This document shows, piece by piece, positions 49,101-58,344 of a stretch of 64,000 bases of DNA. This DNA is from Mycoavidus sp. HKI. GTDB taxonomy: Bacteria; Pseudomonadota; Gammaproteobacteria; Burkholderiales; Burkholderiaceae. Location of the stretch: the NCBI RefSeq assembly GCF_020023735.2, contig NZ_CP076444.2:883501-947500 (forward strand). The letters are read 5' to 3'. The notes beneath the pieces are model-generated. The model worked only from the letters and a program-made list of their open reading frames with translations, made no database searches and had not been told where the DNA came from. The translations under genes were made by a program, and so were the position numbers. Within the stretch, counting starts at the first letter, position 1, and each line of letters begins with the position of its first letter.

Positions 49101-50513
49101 ATGGACAAAATTAAAAACTCTACGGTGCGCACCCGTTTCGCACCCAGCCCTACTGGCTTTATTCACCTCGGTAATATTCGCTCAGCCCTTTACCCATGGG
49201 CGTTCGCTCGTCGAGCGGGCGGTACGTTCATTTTGCGGATTGAAGATACAGACTTAGAGCGCTCAACGCAAGCGGCGGTGGACGTGATCCTTGAGAGCAT
49301 GGCTTGGCTTGGGCTTACTCTTGATGAGGGGCCTTTTTATCAAATGCAACGCATGGATCGCTACCGCGAGGTGATAGCGCAAATGCTAGCGGCAGGTTTA
49401 GCTTATCCTTGTTATATGTCGCCAGAAGAGCTTGATAGGCTGCGTGATGCACAGCGTGAGCGCGGTGAAAAGCCGCGCTATGACGGCCGCTGGCGGCCGG
49501 AGGAGGGTAAACAATTACCGCCGCTGCCGGCTGGCGTTAAACCCGTTGTGCGTTTTAAAAACCCAACCACAGGCTCCGTCATTTGGGAGGATGCCGTTAA
49601 AGGACGGGTTGAGATTGCCAACCAAGAACTGGATGATCTGATTATTGCGCGGCCAGATGGCACGCCCACGTATAATTTTTGTGTCGTCGTTGATGATATT
49701 GATATGCGTATCACGCATGTGATCCGCGGCGATGATCATGTGAATAACACCCCCCGCCAACTTAATATCTTAAGCGCGCTCGGCCAGACCCCGCCTATTT
49801 ACGCACATTTACCTACCGTGCTAGATGCGAATGGCGAGAAAATGTCAAAGCGTAATGGCGCCATGAGCGTTATCCAATATCGTGACGAGGGCTATTTACC
49901 AGAGGCGGTGCTGAATTATCTAGCTCGCTTAGGCTGGTCACATGGCGATGACGAGATTTTTTCATGCGAGCAACTGGTCGCTTGGTTTGACCTTGAGCAT
50001 CTGGGCAAATCGCCAGCTCAATATGACCCGGATAAATTGAAGTGGCTCAATCAGCATTATATTAAGCATGCTGATGATGCTCGTTTGGCTCAACTCGTGC
50101 AGCCGTTTCTTACCACGCTTGAAGTCGATTGGACCCAAGGGCCGGCGTTAACTGAGGTGGTTGCGCTACTGAAAGATCGAGCCGCAACGCTAAGAGAATT
50201 GGCAGCTGCCGCAGTGATATTTTATCGAGCGCCAGACACGCCTCTAGATGAACTTGCGCAACATTTAACTGAGCCTGTGCGCCTAGCGCTGGCTGAGCTT
50301 GGACAGAATTTAAGCAATATTGAATGGCTGCGCACGACAATTAATGCCGCCCTTAAAACAGTATTAAAGGCACATGGGCTTAAGATGCCGCAGTTGGCGA
50401 TGCCGTTACGCTTGTTGATAGCAGGGACCACGCATACGCCATCGATCGATGCTGTGCTTGAATTATTTGGCCGCGAAAGAGTGCTGGCAAGGCTTGCTAC
50501 GGTTACTCGTTAG
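49101..50513 (+). CDS. gltX: Glutamyl-tRNA synthetase
   Basis: Charges tRNA-Glu. The start at 49101 ([19 protein letters not shown]) gives 470 residues; the frame is open to 49026. The class I motifs are FIHLG (HIGH variant) near residue 18 and EKMSKRNG near 247. It is followed by tRNA-Ala, tRNA-Glu and tRNA-Asp, the usual Burkholderia arrangement. In E. coli GltX is the target of HipA, and a HipA homologue lies at 40.7 kb. Confidence 0.96.
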   Translation: MDKIKNSTVRTRFAPSPTGFIHLGNIRSALYPWAFARRAGGTFILRIEDTDLERSTQAAVDVILESMAWLGLTLDEGPFYQMQRMDRYREVIAQMLAAGLAYPCYMSPEELDRLRDAQRERGEKPRYDGRWRPEEGKQLPPLPAGVKPVVRFKNPTTGSVIWEDAVKGRVEIANQELDDLIIARPDGTPTYNFCVVVDDIDMRITHVIRGDDHVNNTPRQLNILSALGQTPPIYAHLPTVLDANGEKMSKRNGAMSVIQYRDEGYLPEAVLNYLARLGWSHGDDEIFSCEQLVAWFDLEHLGKSPAQYDPDKLKWLNQHYIKHADDARLAQLVQPFLTTLEVDWTQGPALTEVVALLKDRAATLRELAAAAVIFYRAPDTPLDELAQHLTEPVRLALAELGQNLSNIEWLRTTINAALKTVLKAHGLKMPQLAMPLRLLIAGTTHTPSIDAVLELFGRERVLARLATVTR

Positions 50514-50634
50514 GTGAGTGAGATTCAATCGAGCCACCCGTTGCATTTGAGTGTCTAGAAGTGGAAATTTGGCTTATTAATGAGATAAGTATTTACAAAG
50601 TGTGATTTGCTCTTTAAAATCGCGTTTTCTTTGT

Positions 50635-50710
<76 letters not shown>

Positions 50711-50805
50711 ATTAAAGCAGTAGTAAAAGTAGTAAAGAAAGCTTCACAAGTAAAGGTATTGCCGCTATAATGCAATGCTTTCGCGAATGTGAAAAAAAAG
50801 AATTT

Positions 50806-50881
50806 GTCCCCTTCGTCTAGAGGCCTAGGACATCACCCTTTCACGGTGAGTACAGGGGTTCGAATCCCCTAGGGGACGCCA
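50806..50881 (+). tRNA. tRNA-Glu (UUC)
   Basis: 76 nt, acceptor GTCCCCT/AGGGGAC, anticodon loop CTTTCAC, encoded CCA. Confidence 0.96.
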
Positions 50882-50951
50882 AATCTCAAGCCGGCGTTAT
50901 GCTTGGTTTGCGTCAAACAGATGATGAGTTAAGTACTTCATCTGCTTGCTT

Positions 50952-51028
50952 GGAGTGGTAGTTCAGTTGGTTAGAATACCGGCCTGTCACGCCGGGGGTC
51001 GCGGGTTCGAGTCCCGTCCACTCCGCCA
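50952..51028 (+). tRNA. tRNA-Asp (GUC)
   Basis: 77 nt, acceptor GGAGTGG/CCACTCC, anticodon loop CTGTCAC, encoded CCA. It is the last tRNA before the accessory lasso region. Confidence 0.96.
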
Positions 51029-51105
51029 ATTACATAAAGTAGTAGTAGACATATTTCCTTGAAAAAAAAGAATTAAAAGGCCTATATATAAAGGCCTACG
51101 GGTCT

Positions 51106-51240
51106 TTGACCTTGCTCCTGTTTTGCGTACCCCCTAGCCGAACGAATTAGGCCGCCAGCGTAATCTGACTAGCAAGCCATTCTTTTTCAAACGTCATCAA
51201 GCTGACGTAACCCAAAGTCGAAGCGAGTAGATTCAACAAA
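51106..51240 (-). mobile_element. IS3-family 3-prime end remnant
   Basis: On the minus strand the frame LLASTLGYVSLMTFEKEWLASQITLAA ends at a stop (51147-51149). It matches the conserved C-terminus of IS3 OrfB transposases (HSTLGYxSPxxFE). The plus-strand sequence TGACCTTGCTCCTGTTTTGC that follows may be the terminal repeat. It abuts the stop codon of the lasso exporter. Confidence 0.65.
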
Positions 51241-51244
51241 AGAC

Positions 51245-53041
51245 TCAAAAAGCTGCGCTGACTTGACGCTGTTCAATGACATTAGACCCAACCTGCTTAT
51301 GCCAGAGGCTGGCATAAATACCGTCTTGCGCCAACAGACTGCGATGGTTACCTTGCTCAGCGATAGTGCCGTCTTTTAATACTAGGATTAAATCCGCATG
51401 CTGAATGGCTGGCAGCCGATGTGCGATGATCAGTCGAGTGGTTTGTCGATACTCTTCATGCAAATTCTTGAAAATCGTCGCCTCAGTTTGCGCGTCGAGC
51501 GCCGCCGTCGGCTCGTCTAGAAGAAGTAGGTGGCTGGGTCGTAAAAGTGCACGGGCGAGCGCTACGCGCTGCCGTTCGCCGCCGGATAGTTTGTTGCCTC
51601 GTTCGCCAATCGGCGTTTCGAGCCCAGCGCTTGCAGCGGCGACCACCGGCGTGAGTGCTGCGGTGTTGATGGCCCGCGCAATTTCTGTGTCTGCTGCCTG
51701 CGGGCAAGCAAAACAGATATTTTCACGCAGCGAACGATCTAGCAAATGCGCGTCTTGAGTCGCATAGCTGACCGACTGGCGTAGCACTTGCTCGGAAAAC
51801 GATTCAATCGGTTGACCATTGATCAGAATGGCGCCGCTATCGAGCGAATACAAACGCAACAGCAGTTTCATCAAGGTAGATTTCCCGACCCCGGTCGGGC
51901 CGACAATTGCACAAAATGCCCCCGCTGGAATTGAAAAACTAGCCTCTCGTAAAACATATTTGCCAGGCACATGGCTAAAATCAGCTTGCTTGAATTCGAT
52001 CGATGGCGCTCGTTCAAAAAGCGTACGGCTGGCGGGCTTGAAAAGCCATCGGGTATTGATTTTGTCCAGTAGTTCTTCAAGATTAAACAAGCCCAGCCGA
52101 GCTTCACGGATGACATAACCGAACGTGCTCAACGGCAGCGTAAATTGCAATAGGTAACTATTTAAAAGTACGAAGTCGCCCACAGTAAGCCGGTGCGCGA
52201 GGATATCGCGGCACGCCAGAGAGGTCATCGTGGTTAGCCCGATGCCAACAATTAATAACTGCAGCGCGCCGAGCACCTCCATGTGGCGTGCGATCTGGAT
52301 GCTGGCTTGTTCGCGGGCTCTGAAAGTGCCCTCAAGCTGCGCTAGTTCGCTGGCTTCATTTGAAAAGGCTTTGACAGTATCTGCATGCGTCAGCGTATCA
52401 ATCAGACAGGCCGAGGCACGATCCGATAGCAGATTTTTCTTGCGCTGCAATGGCGTACAGTGCGCAACTGTGAGCATGGTGGAATACAGATAAGCGGCTA
52501 AAAAGCCGATGAGCACCGCAGCATAGACCGCACCAAACAGCGAAAACACGACAATACAGGCCAAGCCGATTGCAACGCAAAGTGGCGCGATATTCCAGAA
52601 AATTCCGAACAGTGCGCGCATCACACTGTCTTGCGCTCGGCTCACTTCACTCGCGGCAGCACCGCTTTGGTGCTCACTGAGCGCTGCAGCAGAACGATCG
52701 AGTACCTGGCTGACATAGTTTAGTGTGATGAATCGCTTGATGCGCTCGTTGATTGCAATCGCAAGATATTGCTCGCCTCGCCGCAAGGCCTGCGCAAGGA
52801 ACCACGCACAGCCGTAAGCTATGCATAGCATATAGGCCGTGATGGATGAAGTCGATACACTAGAAAAACCGTCGATCAGCCATTTGAGGAGCACGGGTGT
52901 CACGACGCTCAGGCCAATCACAAAAGCTGTACAGGCAATGGCGGCAGCAACTTGCACGCGCGCATAGCGCTCATTTGCCCATAAGCAACTCAGTAGAAAA
53001 CCAAGCGTTTTGAAAGTTTTGGATATTTTTAGTGCTCTCAC
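51245..53041 (-). CDS. Lasso peptide ABC exporter (McjD/CapD-like, D protein)
   Basis: A 598-residue fused ABC exporter: six transmembrane segments in residues about 15-310 and one nucleotide-binding domain with Walker A GPTGVGKST, signature LSGGERQRVALARAL, and Walker B HLLLLDEPTAALD. It would export the mature peptide and give self-protection. It starts 7 bases after the cyclase gene on the same strand. The C-terminus ends directly at an IS3 scrap, but its length is normal for the family, so it looks complete. Assignment as the lasso exporter rests on the operon. Confidence 0.85.
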   Translation of the reverse strand: MRALKISKTFKTLGFLLSCLWANERYARVQVAAAIACTAFVIGLSVVTPVLLKWLIDGFSSVSTSSITAYMLCIAYGCAWFLAQALRRGEQYLAIAINERIKRFITLNYVSQVLDRSAAALSEHQSGAAASEVSRAQDSVMRALFGIFWNIAPLCVAIGLACIVVFSLFGAVYAAVLIGFLAAYLYSTMLTVAHCTPLQRKKNLLSDRASACLIDTLTHADTVKAFSNEASELAQLEGTFRAREQASIQIARHMEVLGALQLLIVGIGLTTMTSLACRDILAHRLTVGDFVLLNSYLLQFTLPLSTFGYVIREARLGLFNLEELLDKINTRWLFKPASRTLFERAPSIEFKQADFSHVPGKYVLREASFSIPAGAFCAIVGPTGVGKSTLMKLLLRLYSLDSGAILINGQPIESFSEQVLRQSVSYATQDAHLLDRSLRENICFACPQAADTEIARAINTAALTPVVAAASAGLETPIGERGNKLSGGERQRVALARALLRPSHLLLLDEPTAALDAQTEATIFKNLHEEYRQTTRLIIAHRLPAIQHADLILVLKDGTIAEQGNHRSLLAQDGIYASLWHKQVGSNVIEQRQVSAAF

Positions 53042-53048
53042 CTGCTAG

Positions 53049-54797
53049 CTACTGCCATCCTTGAATAAAGAGTTCAGCGGCATAAACCTGCATAAGGTCC
53101 ATGAAATAGCCATTACGACCTTTGCTGCTCTCTTGGATTGCCGTGCGGGTTCGAATAGGGTCAATATAGCCTTCCTTGGCTAGGTAACCCTCAAGGCAGT
53201 GTGCCATCACATGGTCTTTATGTTGGCGTATGCCGAGCAAATTGATGCCGGATGTTTCGCCTTTATTACGCCGCCAGAGGTGCGGATAATGAGTCGCGGC
53301 GGAGACGGATTTTCTAAGGACAATGCGATTATGTGCACCCTCAAAGTGACGGTAGCTGGGTACCGACAAAGCGAATTCCACCATTGGCTGACAAAGAAAT
53401 GGATAATGCGTGCCGCTTTTGAAAGGATAGGCGGGGGTTCTGACATCATCTAGTGACAAGTATGCCAGGAACAACTGGTATAACTTGCCAGGCAGGCGAA
53501 CCTTGGTCTTCTGAATAAATGGATGTAAATGGGACCAGCCATCGAGTGGCTCTAGTTGAGCTGCGTCAGACAGTAGCCCAAACGTGCTCTTAAGTCCTTT
53601 AGCAGGATTTGGAGAAAATAAAGACTGGGTTGCATGCCACATAATTTGGGCGAGCGATGTTCGGCGGATCAATGCCAAATCCATCGCCATCCGAAACAGC
53701 TGCCGCCAGCGTAAGGTGAGCATTGCATCGGCTAATACACCAAAAGGCGGGGGTGCGAGAAAAAGTGCATCTCCGCCATGTCCGCTAATTAACATGCTGT
53801 TTTCACGCTCGTCGAGCGAGTTGGCAAAATGCTGATGAAAGGCGAGCAAGCAATAGCGGAGATGCGGCTTCGCGACGCGCGGGATTTGCGTGGTCGGAGC
53901 GAATGACAAAACTGGGTTATCAATCTCGTTAAGGTGGGCGCCCGTGCTGTGAGCAACGCGGCGCGCATGCTCAAGCTCATTGGACGAGCCAATCTTGGAG
54001 TTGTAATAATGGGCACAAGAAAGCCGTTGCGTAGTAGGGGCTAGCGCCCGCAAAGCCAGCAACACGGAACTCGACTCCAAGCCACCTGAAAGCTCTAAGA
54101 CCGGCCGATCGTCGTCAGATACATGCAAACTCAGGTAATTTTTTAAAATATCGTATGGATTTTGAGCGAGAGGCCCATAGGCAGAACGCATGAGCGGGTC
54201 CCAAACAGGCAGCATCTCTGGCTTGCCTCCATGCGTATAGAAAATCGCACACCCTGCCGGAAGTTCTGAAATACGATCAAATGGCATCTCACCACTTTGT
54301 ACCGAGCCGGTGCGTAACCAAGTGGTAAAGAACGATGTATTCCATCCCGGGCGCTCGCCTGCCTCTGTAAGCGCCTGATGCAAACAGGTCATCGTGTCTG
54401 AAAACAGTAGCCCGTGACGCTCAGACCATGACCAATAGACGGGCCACTGATTACTTGGGTCACAACAGCAAATAAATTTTTTGGCCGCCTTATCAAAGCA
54501 AACAAATAAATACGCCCCCCAAAATTTGGCGGTTAATAAAGCGGGGCCTTTTAAGGCAATTTCACGTAGGTCACTTTCATTAATTTCAGTATTGTCTTGC
54601 TTTGAAAACGCTTGTCCATAAAAGCAATAAAAATACGCTGCCTCCTCTCGACACAGGGCGCGCGTACTATGACGCTCATCTGCCTCTTGCCATAATGCAC
54701 CCGCTAGCTGGCCGCTTTTATCATGGGTTAAAACCCAGTCCCGGTTTGCTGTTAAAAGCTCCTGTGTTTTGGGATAAGCGATGCCGAGAACGGTCAT
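53049..54797 (-). CDS. Lasso peptide cyclase (asparagine synthetase-like, C protein)
   Basis: A 582-residue asparagine synthetase B homologue. The first residue after Met is Thr (MTVLGIAYP), so the Cys2 nucleophile of true Gln-dependent synthetases is missing, as in lasso cyclases. The ATP-PPi loop reads SGGLESSSV near residue 240 (SGGxDS in most relatives). The second part includes MLISGHGGDALFLAPP. It would adenylate the Glu8 side chain and close the macrolactam. It lies between the precursor and the exporter. No B protein (leader-binding RRE plus protease) gene is seen anywhere in the operon. Confidence 0.87.
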   Translation of the reverse strand: MTVLGIAYPKTQELLTANRDWVLTHDKSGQLAGALWQEADERHSTRALCREEAAYFYCFYGQAFSKQDNTEINESDLREIALKGPALLTAKFWGAYLFVCFDKAAKKFICCCDPSNQWPVYWSWSERHGLLFSDTMTCLHQALTEAGERPGWNTSFFTTWLRTGSVQSGEMPFDRISELPAGCAIFYTHGGKPEMLPVWDPLMRSAYGPLAQNPYDILKNYLSLHVSDDDRPVLELSGGLESSSVLLALRALAPTTQRLSCAHYYNSKIGSSNELEHARRVAHSTGAHLNEIDNPVLSFAPTTQIPRVAKPHLRYCLLAFHQHFANSLDERENSMLISGHGGDALFLAPPPFGVLADAMLTLRWRQLFRMAMDLALIRRTSLAQIMWHATQSLFSPNPAKGLKSTFGLLSDAAQLEPLDGWSHLHPFIQKTKVRLPGKLYQLFLAYLSLDDVRTPAYPFKSGTHYPFLCQPMVEFALSVPSYRHFEGAHNRIVLRKSVSAATHYPHLWRRNKGETSGINLLGIRQHKDHVMAHCLEGYLAKEGYIDPIRTRTAIQESSKGRNGYFMDLMQVYAAELFIQGWQ

Positions 54798-54840
54798 AGG
54801 GGAGTTTCCATTCCTTTTTGTGTAGCTGCTGTCAACAGAA

Positions 54841-54892
54841 CGCCGAGCAAGCGTTTATGAGCGCTTGCCCGGCGTCACCTTAAGAACTTAAG
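54841..54892 (-). promoter_or_regulatory. Intra-operon hairpins between lasso precursor and cyclase
   Basis: CGCCGAGCAAGCG (54841) pairs with CGCTTGCCCGGCG (ending 54874), a near-perfect 13-bp stem, and CTTAAGaaCTTAAG (54879-54892) is an adjacent palindrome. No strong U-run follows in the minus direction. Such hairpins commonly stabilise precursor mRNA or attenuate readthrough so that the precursor is made in excess over the enzymes. Confidence 0.6.
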
Positions 54893-54905
54893 CGGTTATT
54901 TAAGG

Positions 54906-55052
54906 TCAAACTGCGTCGTCGTCGTACTTGCCAAAACCAGCTTCATTTTTTTCTCCGACGGCGCCCATGGTCGATTCAGACGCACAAAACTCCATCAGTG
55001 CATCATCGTCCAATTGGATCTCTTGCGTATTGATTGCTTTGCTCTTGGTCAT
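54906..55052 (-). CDS. Lasso peptide precursor (A peptide)
   Basis: A 48-residue peptide just upstream of the cyclase. Leader residues 1-29 (begins MTKSKAINTQEIQLDDD) end in S-T-M, with the conserved Thr at position -2 (Thr28). The predicted core, residues 30-48, is GAVGEKNEAGFGKYDDDAV: Gly1 as the ring amine and Glu8 (Glu37) as the acceptor, giving an 8-residue macrolactam and an 11-residue tail. The GxxGxxxE ring pattern is like that of burhizin from endofungal Burkholderia relatives (recalled). An AGGA site lies 8 bases before the ATG. The gene is too short for standard ORF calling. Ring size and cleavage point are inferred. Confidence 0.85.
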   Translation of the reverse strand: MTKSKAINTQEIQLDDDALMEFCASESTMGAVGEKNEAGFGKYDDDAV

Positions 55053-55178
55053 GATTTTTTCCTAATATCTATTATTAAAAACAAGCCGCCCCAAGATGCA
55101 GGCGAATGACAGTAGCTAATACACGGACAGATGTGACGAGTGAAAACCCCCCGGAACATTCCATCGCGTGTCTTATTA

Positions 55179-55206
55179 ATCATAGTAGAAAAATGCTATT
55201 AAGCAA
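55179..55206 (-). promoter_or_regulatory. Sigma-70-type promoter of the lasso operon
   Basis: On the minus strand, TTGCTT (55206-55201), a 16-base spacer, then TATGAT (55184-55179). It gives a leader of about 120 bases before the precursor gene. Confidence 0.6.
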
Positions 55207-55266
55207 AAGATTTTTTATTTAAACTAAACGGGTGAATTTCTTTTCTGAATTCTAAAATAAAAGCTT

Positions 55267-55295
55267 AAAAACAGCCCGCTTTATGCGGGCTGTTT
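55267..55295 (-). terminator. Rho-independent terminator of the GST gene
   Basis: ACAGCCCGC/GCGGGCTGT stem with A-run on one side and T-run on the other, so it can act in both directions. It begins directly after the GST stop codon and isolates the lasso operon from upstream transcription. Confidence 0.85.
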
Positions 55296-55907
55296 TTAAG
55301 CTTGATGTTGCAATGCGGCTTGCACGCCTTCATCTGTCTGCATGGCTTGCATGAAACGATGGACGTTAGGATAGTGGCGAGTCGTTTTAGGAAAATAGTC
55401 TGCCCAACGCGCCATGGTAAATGCATAAGCATCGGCAATACTGCGGTGTTGACCGAGCAGATATGGAGTTGAGTCAAGCTGACGATCCAATTCCAGCATC
55501 ACCCGATCAACGCGAGCATAGCTTGCGGTTTTTACCGCCATGATACTTTCTTCATCGCTATTCACGGTATAGCGCTTTGGCGAGAAAAAAGGCCAAAAAG
55601 CTGGATGAAAATCACCGGTCAGAAAGGAAAGCTTTTCATCAAGTGCATAGTTGCCAAGAAGGGTGCCATCGCTGCCTAGCTGTGCTTGTGGATATTTATT
55701 GACGAGATATTTTAAAAGAGCGGCCGCTTGCGTCATGATAGGGCCCTCATCATCCGTCATCGCCGGCACCATGCCAAGCGGTACGAGTTTTTGATATGCC
55801 GGGTCGCCTAACTTCACTTTTTCAACTTTATGAGGCGCATCAAGCCATTTCAATACAATCAGTACAGAAAGTGCGCAGGTATGAGGGGCAAAATATAAAG
55901 TGAGCAT
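55296..55907 (-). CDS. Glutathione S-transferase family protein
   Basis: From the ATG at 55907 (MLTLYFAPHTCALSVLIVLKWLDAP) it has 203 residues, a thioredoxin-fold N-terminal domain and an all-helical C-terminal domain. The Cys in PHTCALS near residue 11 is placed as in beta-class bacterial GSTs. The frame is open to 55955, but that part is not GST-like. Substrate unknown. Confidence 0.88.
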   Translation of the reverse strand: MLTLYFAPHTCALSVLIVLKWLDAPHKVEKVKLGDPAYQKLVPLGMVPAMTDDEGPIMTQAAALLKYLVNKYPQAQLGSDGTLLGNYALDEKLSFLTGDFHPAFWPFFSPKRYTVNSDEESIMAVKTASYARVDRVMLELDRQLDSTPYLLGQHRSIADAYAFTMARWADYFPKTTRHYPNVHRFMQAMQTDEGVQAALQHQA

Positions 55908-56006
55908 CACGACCTCTTTAAATGAATAGGTTGAAAGGCGGGTTGCTTGACGCAACTCGCGCTAGCTTAACTCGAAATGCTTGCAATAATCGGTTTTTCT
56001 CTCGGT

Positions 56007-56210
56007 TTATGCCGGCCCGCGCGTGAAACGCATGGCCTGATTCTCTTGGATGATGCGCTGCCACACTAGGCGCTTTTCTTCATCACTGAAAAATACCCAG
56101 TTTGATACTTCAAATGCAGTTCGCCCACAGCCTATGCAAACTTCATCAAAAAGAGTTGAACAGATGCCGATACAAGGGCTATCAGGAAGGTCGTGCAGTG
56201 TGGATGACAT
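56007..56210 (-). CDS. DUF1289 small cysteine-rich protein
   Basis: 67 residues with the pattern SPCIGICSTLFDEVCIGCGRTAFEVSNW of DUF1289. The four Cys suggest a metal site. Function unknown. Confidence 0.85.
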   Translation of the reverse strand: MSSTLHDLPDSPCIGICSTLFDEVCIGCGRTAFEVSNWVFFSDEEKRLVWQRIIQENQAMRFTRGPA

Positions 56211-56258
56211 CAGTTTTTGTGAATCAGGGTTACGCGTAGTGGGGATATAAAGTCGCTT

Positions 56259-56843
56259 TTATTTTACACAACTGGCTATTTTTACGAGTTGTGCAGTCAA
56301 TTCCTTCAGCATATTTTTAGCTGATTCGTCTTTGAGTTGGCCCTGCTCATCGAATGCAATGTGAGCTTGGCCCACTGCTACCACCTGTGGCAAAACCTGG
56401 CTTTGTAGTGTCCAGGCCAATAATTGACGCAATGCTAACAGCCCGCGATAGCCTCCAAAATTGCCGGGTGAAGCACTTCCAAGGGCAAACACTGGCTGGC
56501 CGAAGGCGGTGAGTTTGCCGCCATTTTCATTGACGCGGGAGACCCAAGCAATGGCATTTAGTAACAGCGGTGGAACGCTTGCATTGTACTCTGGGCTGGC
56601 AATAAACACACCTTGATGAGACGCGATGACCGCGTGCAACTCGCGGGCAATCGTTGGCACACCGCTGGCTTGCTCTAGGTCGCCGTCATAAATTGGCAGC
56701 GGATAATCGGCTAGATCTAATCGGGTGACCTGCGCGTTTAGCGTCTCCAGTTGCTGTGCGGCTGCTTTGGCAAGTAAGCGGTTGTAGGAGCCGGTGCGCA
56801 GTGAACCAGCCAAGACCAGGATACGGGGAGCGTTCATATGCAA
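56259..56843 (-). CDS. NADPH-dependent FMN reductase family protein
   Basis: A 194-residue flavodoxin-like reductase. GSLRTGSYNRLLAKAA binds the FMN phosphate and SPEYNASVPPLLLNAIAWVSR is the second conserved flavin loop. It probably reduces quinones, azo compounds or flavins; the substrate is not clear. The start may be the first ATG (56843) or the second, two codons later. Confidence 0.88.
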   Translation of the reverse strand: MHMNAPRILVLAGSLRTGSYNRLLAKAAAQQLETLNAQVTRLDLADYPLPIYDGDLEQASGVPTIARELHAVIASHQGVFIASPEYNASVPPLLLNAIAWVSRVNENGGKLTAFGQPVFALGSASPGNFGGYRGLLALRQLLAWTLQSQVLPQVVAVGQAHIAFDEQGQLKDESAKNMLKELTAQLVKIASCVK

Positions 56844-57006
56844 CCTTTAAAGAGTGAGAAGAGGGCTACTGTAGCCGAGCTGTAAGTTTATTACGACGAT
56901 ATCGCGCATTTTTTTATAACGATGGTCGCTTTCATTGGAGTTTGGTGATATTTTTGCGTTTTTCAAGGGTAAGTTTCGCCTCGCGTTAAAACCAGGAAGC
57001 GCAAAA

Positions 57007-58170
57007 ATGAAGATTAAAATAGCCGGCCATCTGACTTTATCTGCTGTATCGTTCTGGCTCCTGGCAGCACAACGCTGGTTGCGCTTGCCGCAAGTTTTAA
57101 TCTGTGTATGGTGCGCTACGCCATTGGCGTTGGCCGGTCCAAACGAGCCGCGGCTGAATCTTTATAATTGGTCTGACTATATTGCCAAGGATACGGTTGC
57201 CGGTTTTGAAAAACAAACGGGCATTAAAGCACGGTATGACGTTTACGATAGTGCTGACACTTTGCAAGCGAAGCTGTTAACGGGACGCTCTGGTTACGAT
57301 GTGGTGACCCCCCCCAGCAATTATGCTGGCCGGCTGCGTACCGCAGACATTTTTGAGCCGCTTGATCAATCAAAACTGCCTAACCTGAAAAATCTTGATC
57401 CTCAACTGATGGAGATTGTTGCCGGCGCCGATCCGGGTAACCGTTATTTTGTGCCGTGGGCCTATGGCACGACGGGTCTAGGCTATAACGTCACCAAAGT
57501 GCGTCAGGTGCTCGGTGAAGATGTGCCGCTTGATAGTTGGGATATTCTCTTTAAGCCCGAATATGTATCCAAGCTGAAAAGTTGTGGAGTGTCTATGCTG
57601 GATGCGCCAGATCAATTGTTTGCCGCAGCGCTGCATTATCTTGGTAAAGCCCCCGACAGTACAAACCCGGAAGATTATAGGGCGGCGCTCAAGGTGCTCA
57701 AGCAAATCCGGCCCTATATTACGCAATTTAATTCATCGGGGTATATCAATGATTTAGTCGGGGGCGATATCTGTTTTGCTTTTGGCTGGTCCGGCGATGT
57801 GGTGATTGCTGGGCGCCGTGCGCGTGAGGCAAAGAAAGAGTATCAGATTCAATATTTTATTCCGCGCAGTGGGGCGCCTATTTGGTTTGACGTGATGGCC
57901 ATTCCCAAAGATGCACCGCATAAAGAAGCTGCGCTGCAATGGATTAACTATATTGAAACGCCACAGGTGCATGCCGCCATGACTAACCAAGTCTACTATC
58001 CCAGCGCGAATCTGGCGGCTAAGAAGTATCTTGATCCATTAGTGGCGAACGATCCGGCAATTTATCCCAGCCCCGAGATGATTAAAAAGCTATTTTTGCT
58101 TAAGCCGCTACCGCCTGAGACGGCGCGTTTAATGACGCGACTCTGGACTGAATTTAAAACGGGATTTTAG
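57007..58170 (+). CDS. potF: Polyamine-binding periplasmic protein
   Basis: Solute receptor for spermidine/putrescine uptake. From the ATG at 57007 it begins with a long signal region (residues 1-43, ending ALA before GPNEPRLNLYNWSDYIAKDTV). LYNWSDYI and the late YPSANLAAKKYL are family hallmarks. 387 residues. The frame is open to 56935, but the start at 57007 is more plausible. It leads the potFGHI operon; the gap to potG is 174 bases. Confidence 0.9.
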   Translation: MKIKIAGHLTLSAVSFWLLAAQRWLRLPQVLICVWCATPLALAGPNEPRLNLYNWSDYIAKDTVAGFEKQTGIKARYDVYDSADTLQAKLLTGRSGYDVVTPPSNYAGRLRTADIFEPLDQSKLPNLKNLDPQLMEIVAGADPGNRYFVPWAYGTTGLGYNVTKVRQVLGEDVPLDSWDILFKPEYVSKLKSCGVSMLDAPDQLFAAALHYLGKAPDSTNPEDYRAALKVLKQIRPYITQFNSSGYINDLVGGDICFAFGWSGDVVIAGRRAREAKKEYQIQYFIPRSGAPIWFDVMAIPKDAPHKEAALQWINYIETPQVHAAMTNQVYYPSANLAAKKYLDPLVANDPAIYPSPEMIKKLFLLKPLPPETARLMTRLWTEFKTGF

Positions 58171-58344
58171 TTTTTTATGGTGGCTAAGCGTAGGCACCCA
58201 TGAAGTAAATGTGAATGATCTAAATTTTTGATTGGCAGTAAGCTGCAGCATAGATAAAATCTGATTTTTTAAATAAGATGTCCGCTCTAAACCGGTGGCA
58301 AACTGTCAAATTCAACTCTCTTGAGTCAGTGGGATTAATTTTTA

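Noticed and set aside
53207..53453. Open frames on both strands within the lasso cyclase gene
   Set aside because: Frame shadows of the cyclase, whose full-length homology covers this region.
54798..55266. Possible hidden lasso B gene near the precursor
   Set aside because: The gap between precursor and cyclase is only 108 bases and upstream DNA is promoter and terminator; there is no room for a ~130-200 residue protein.
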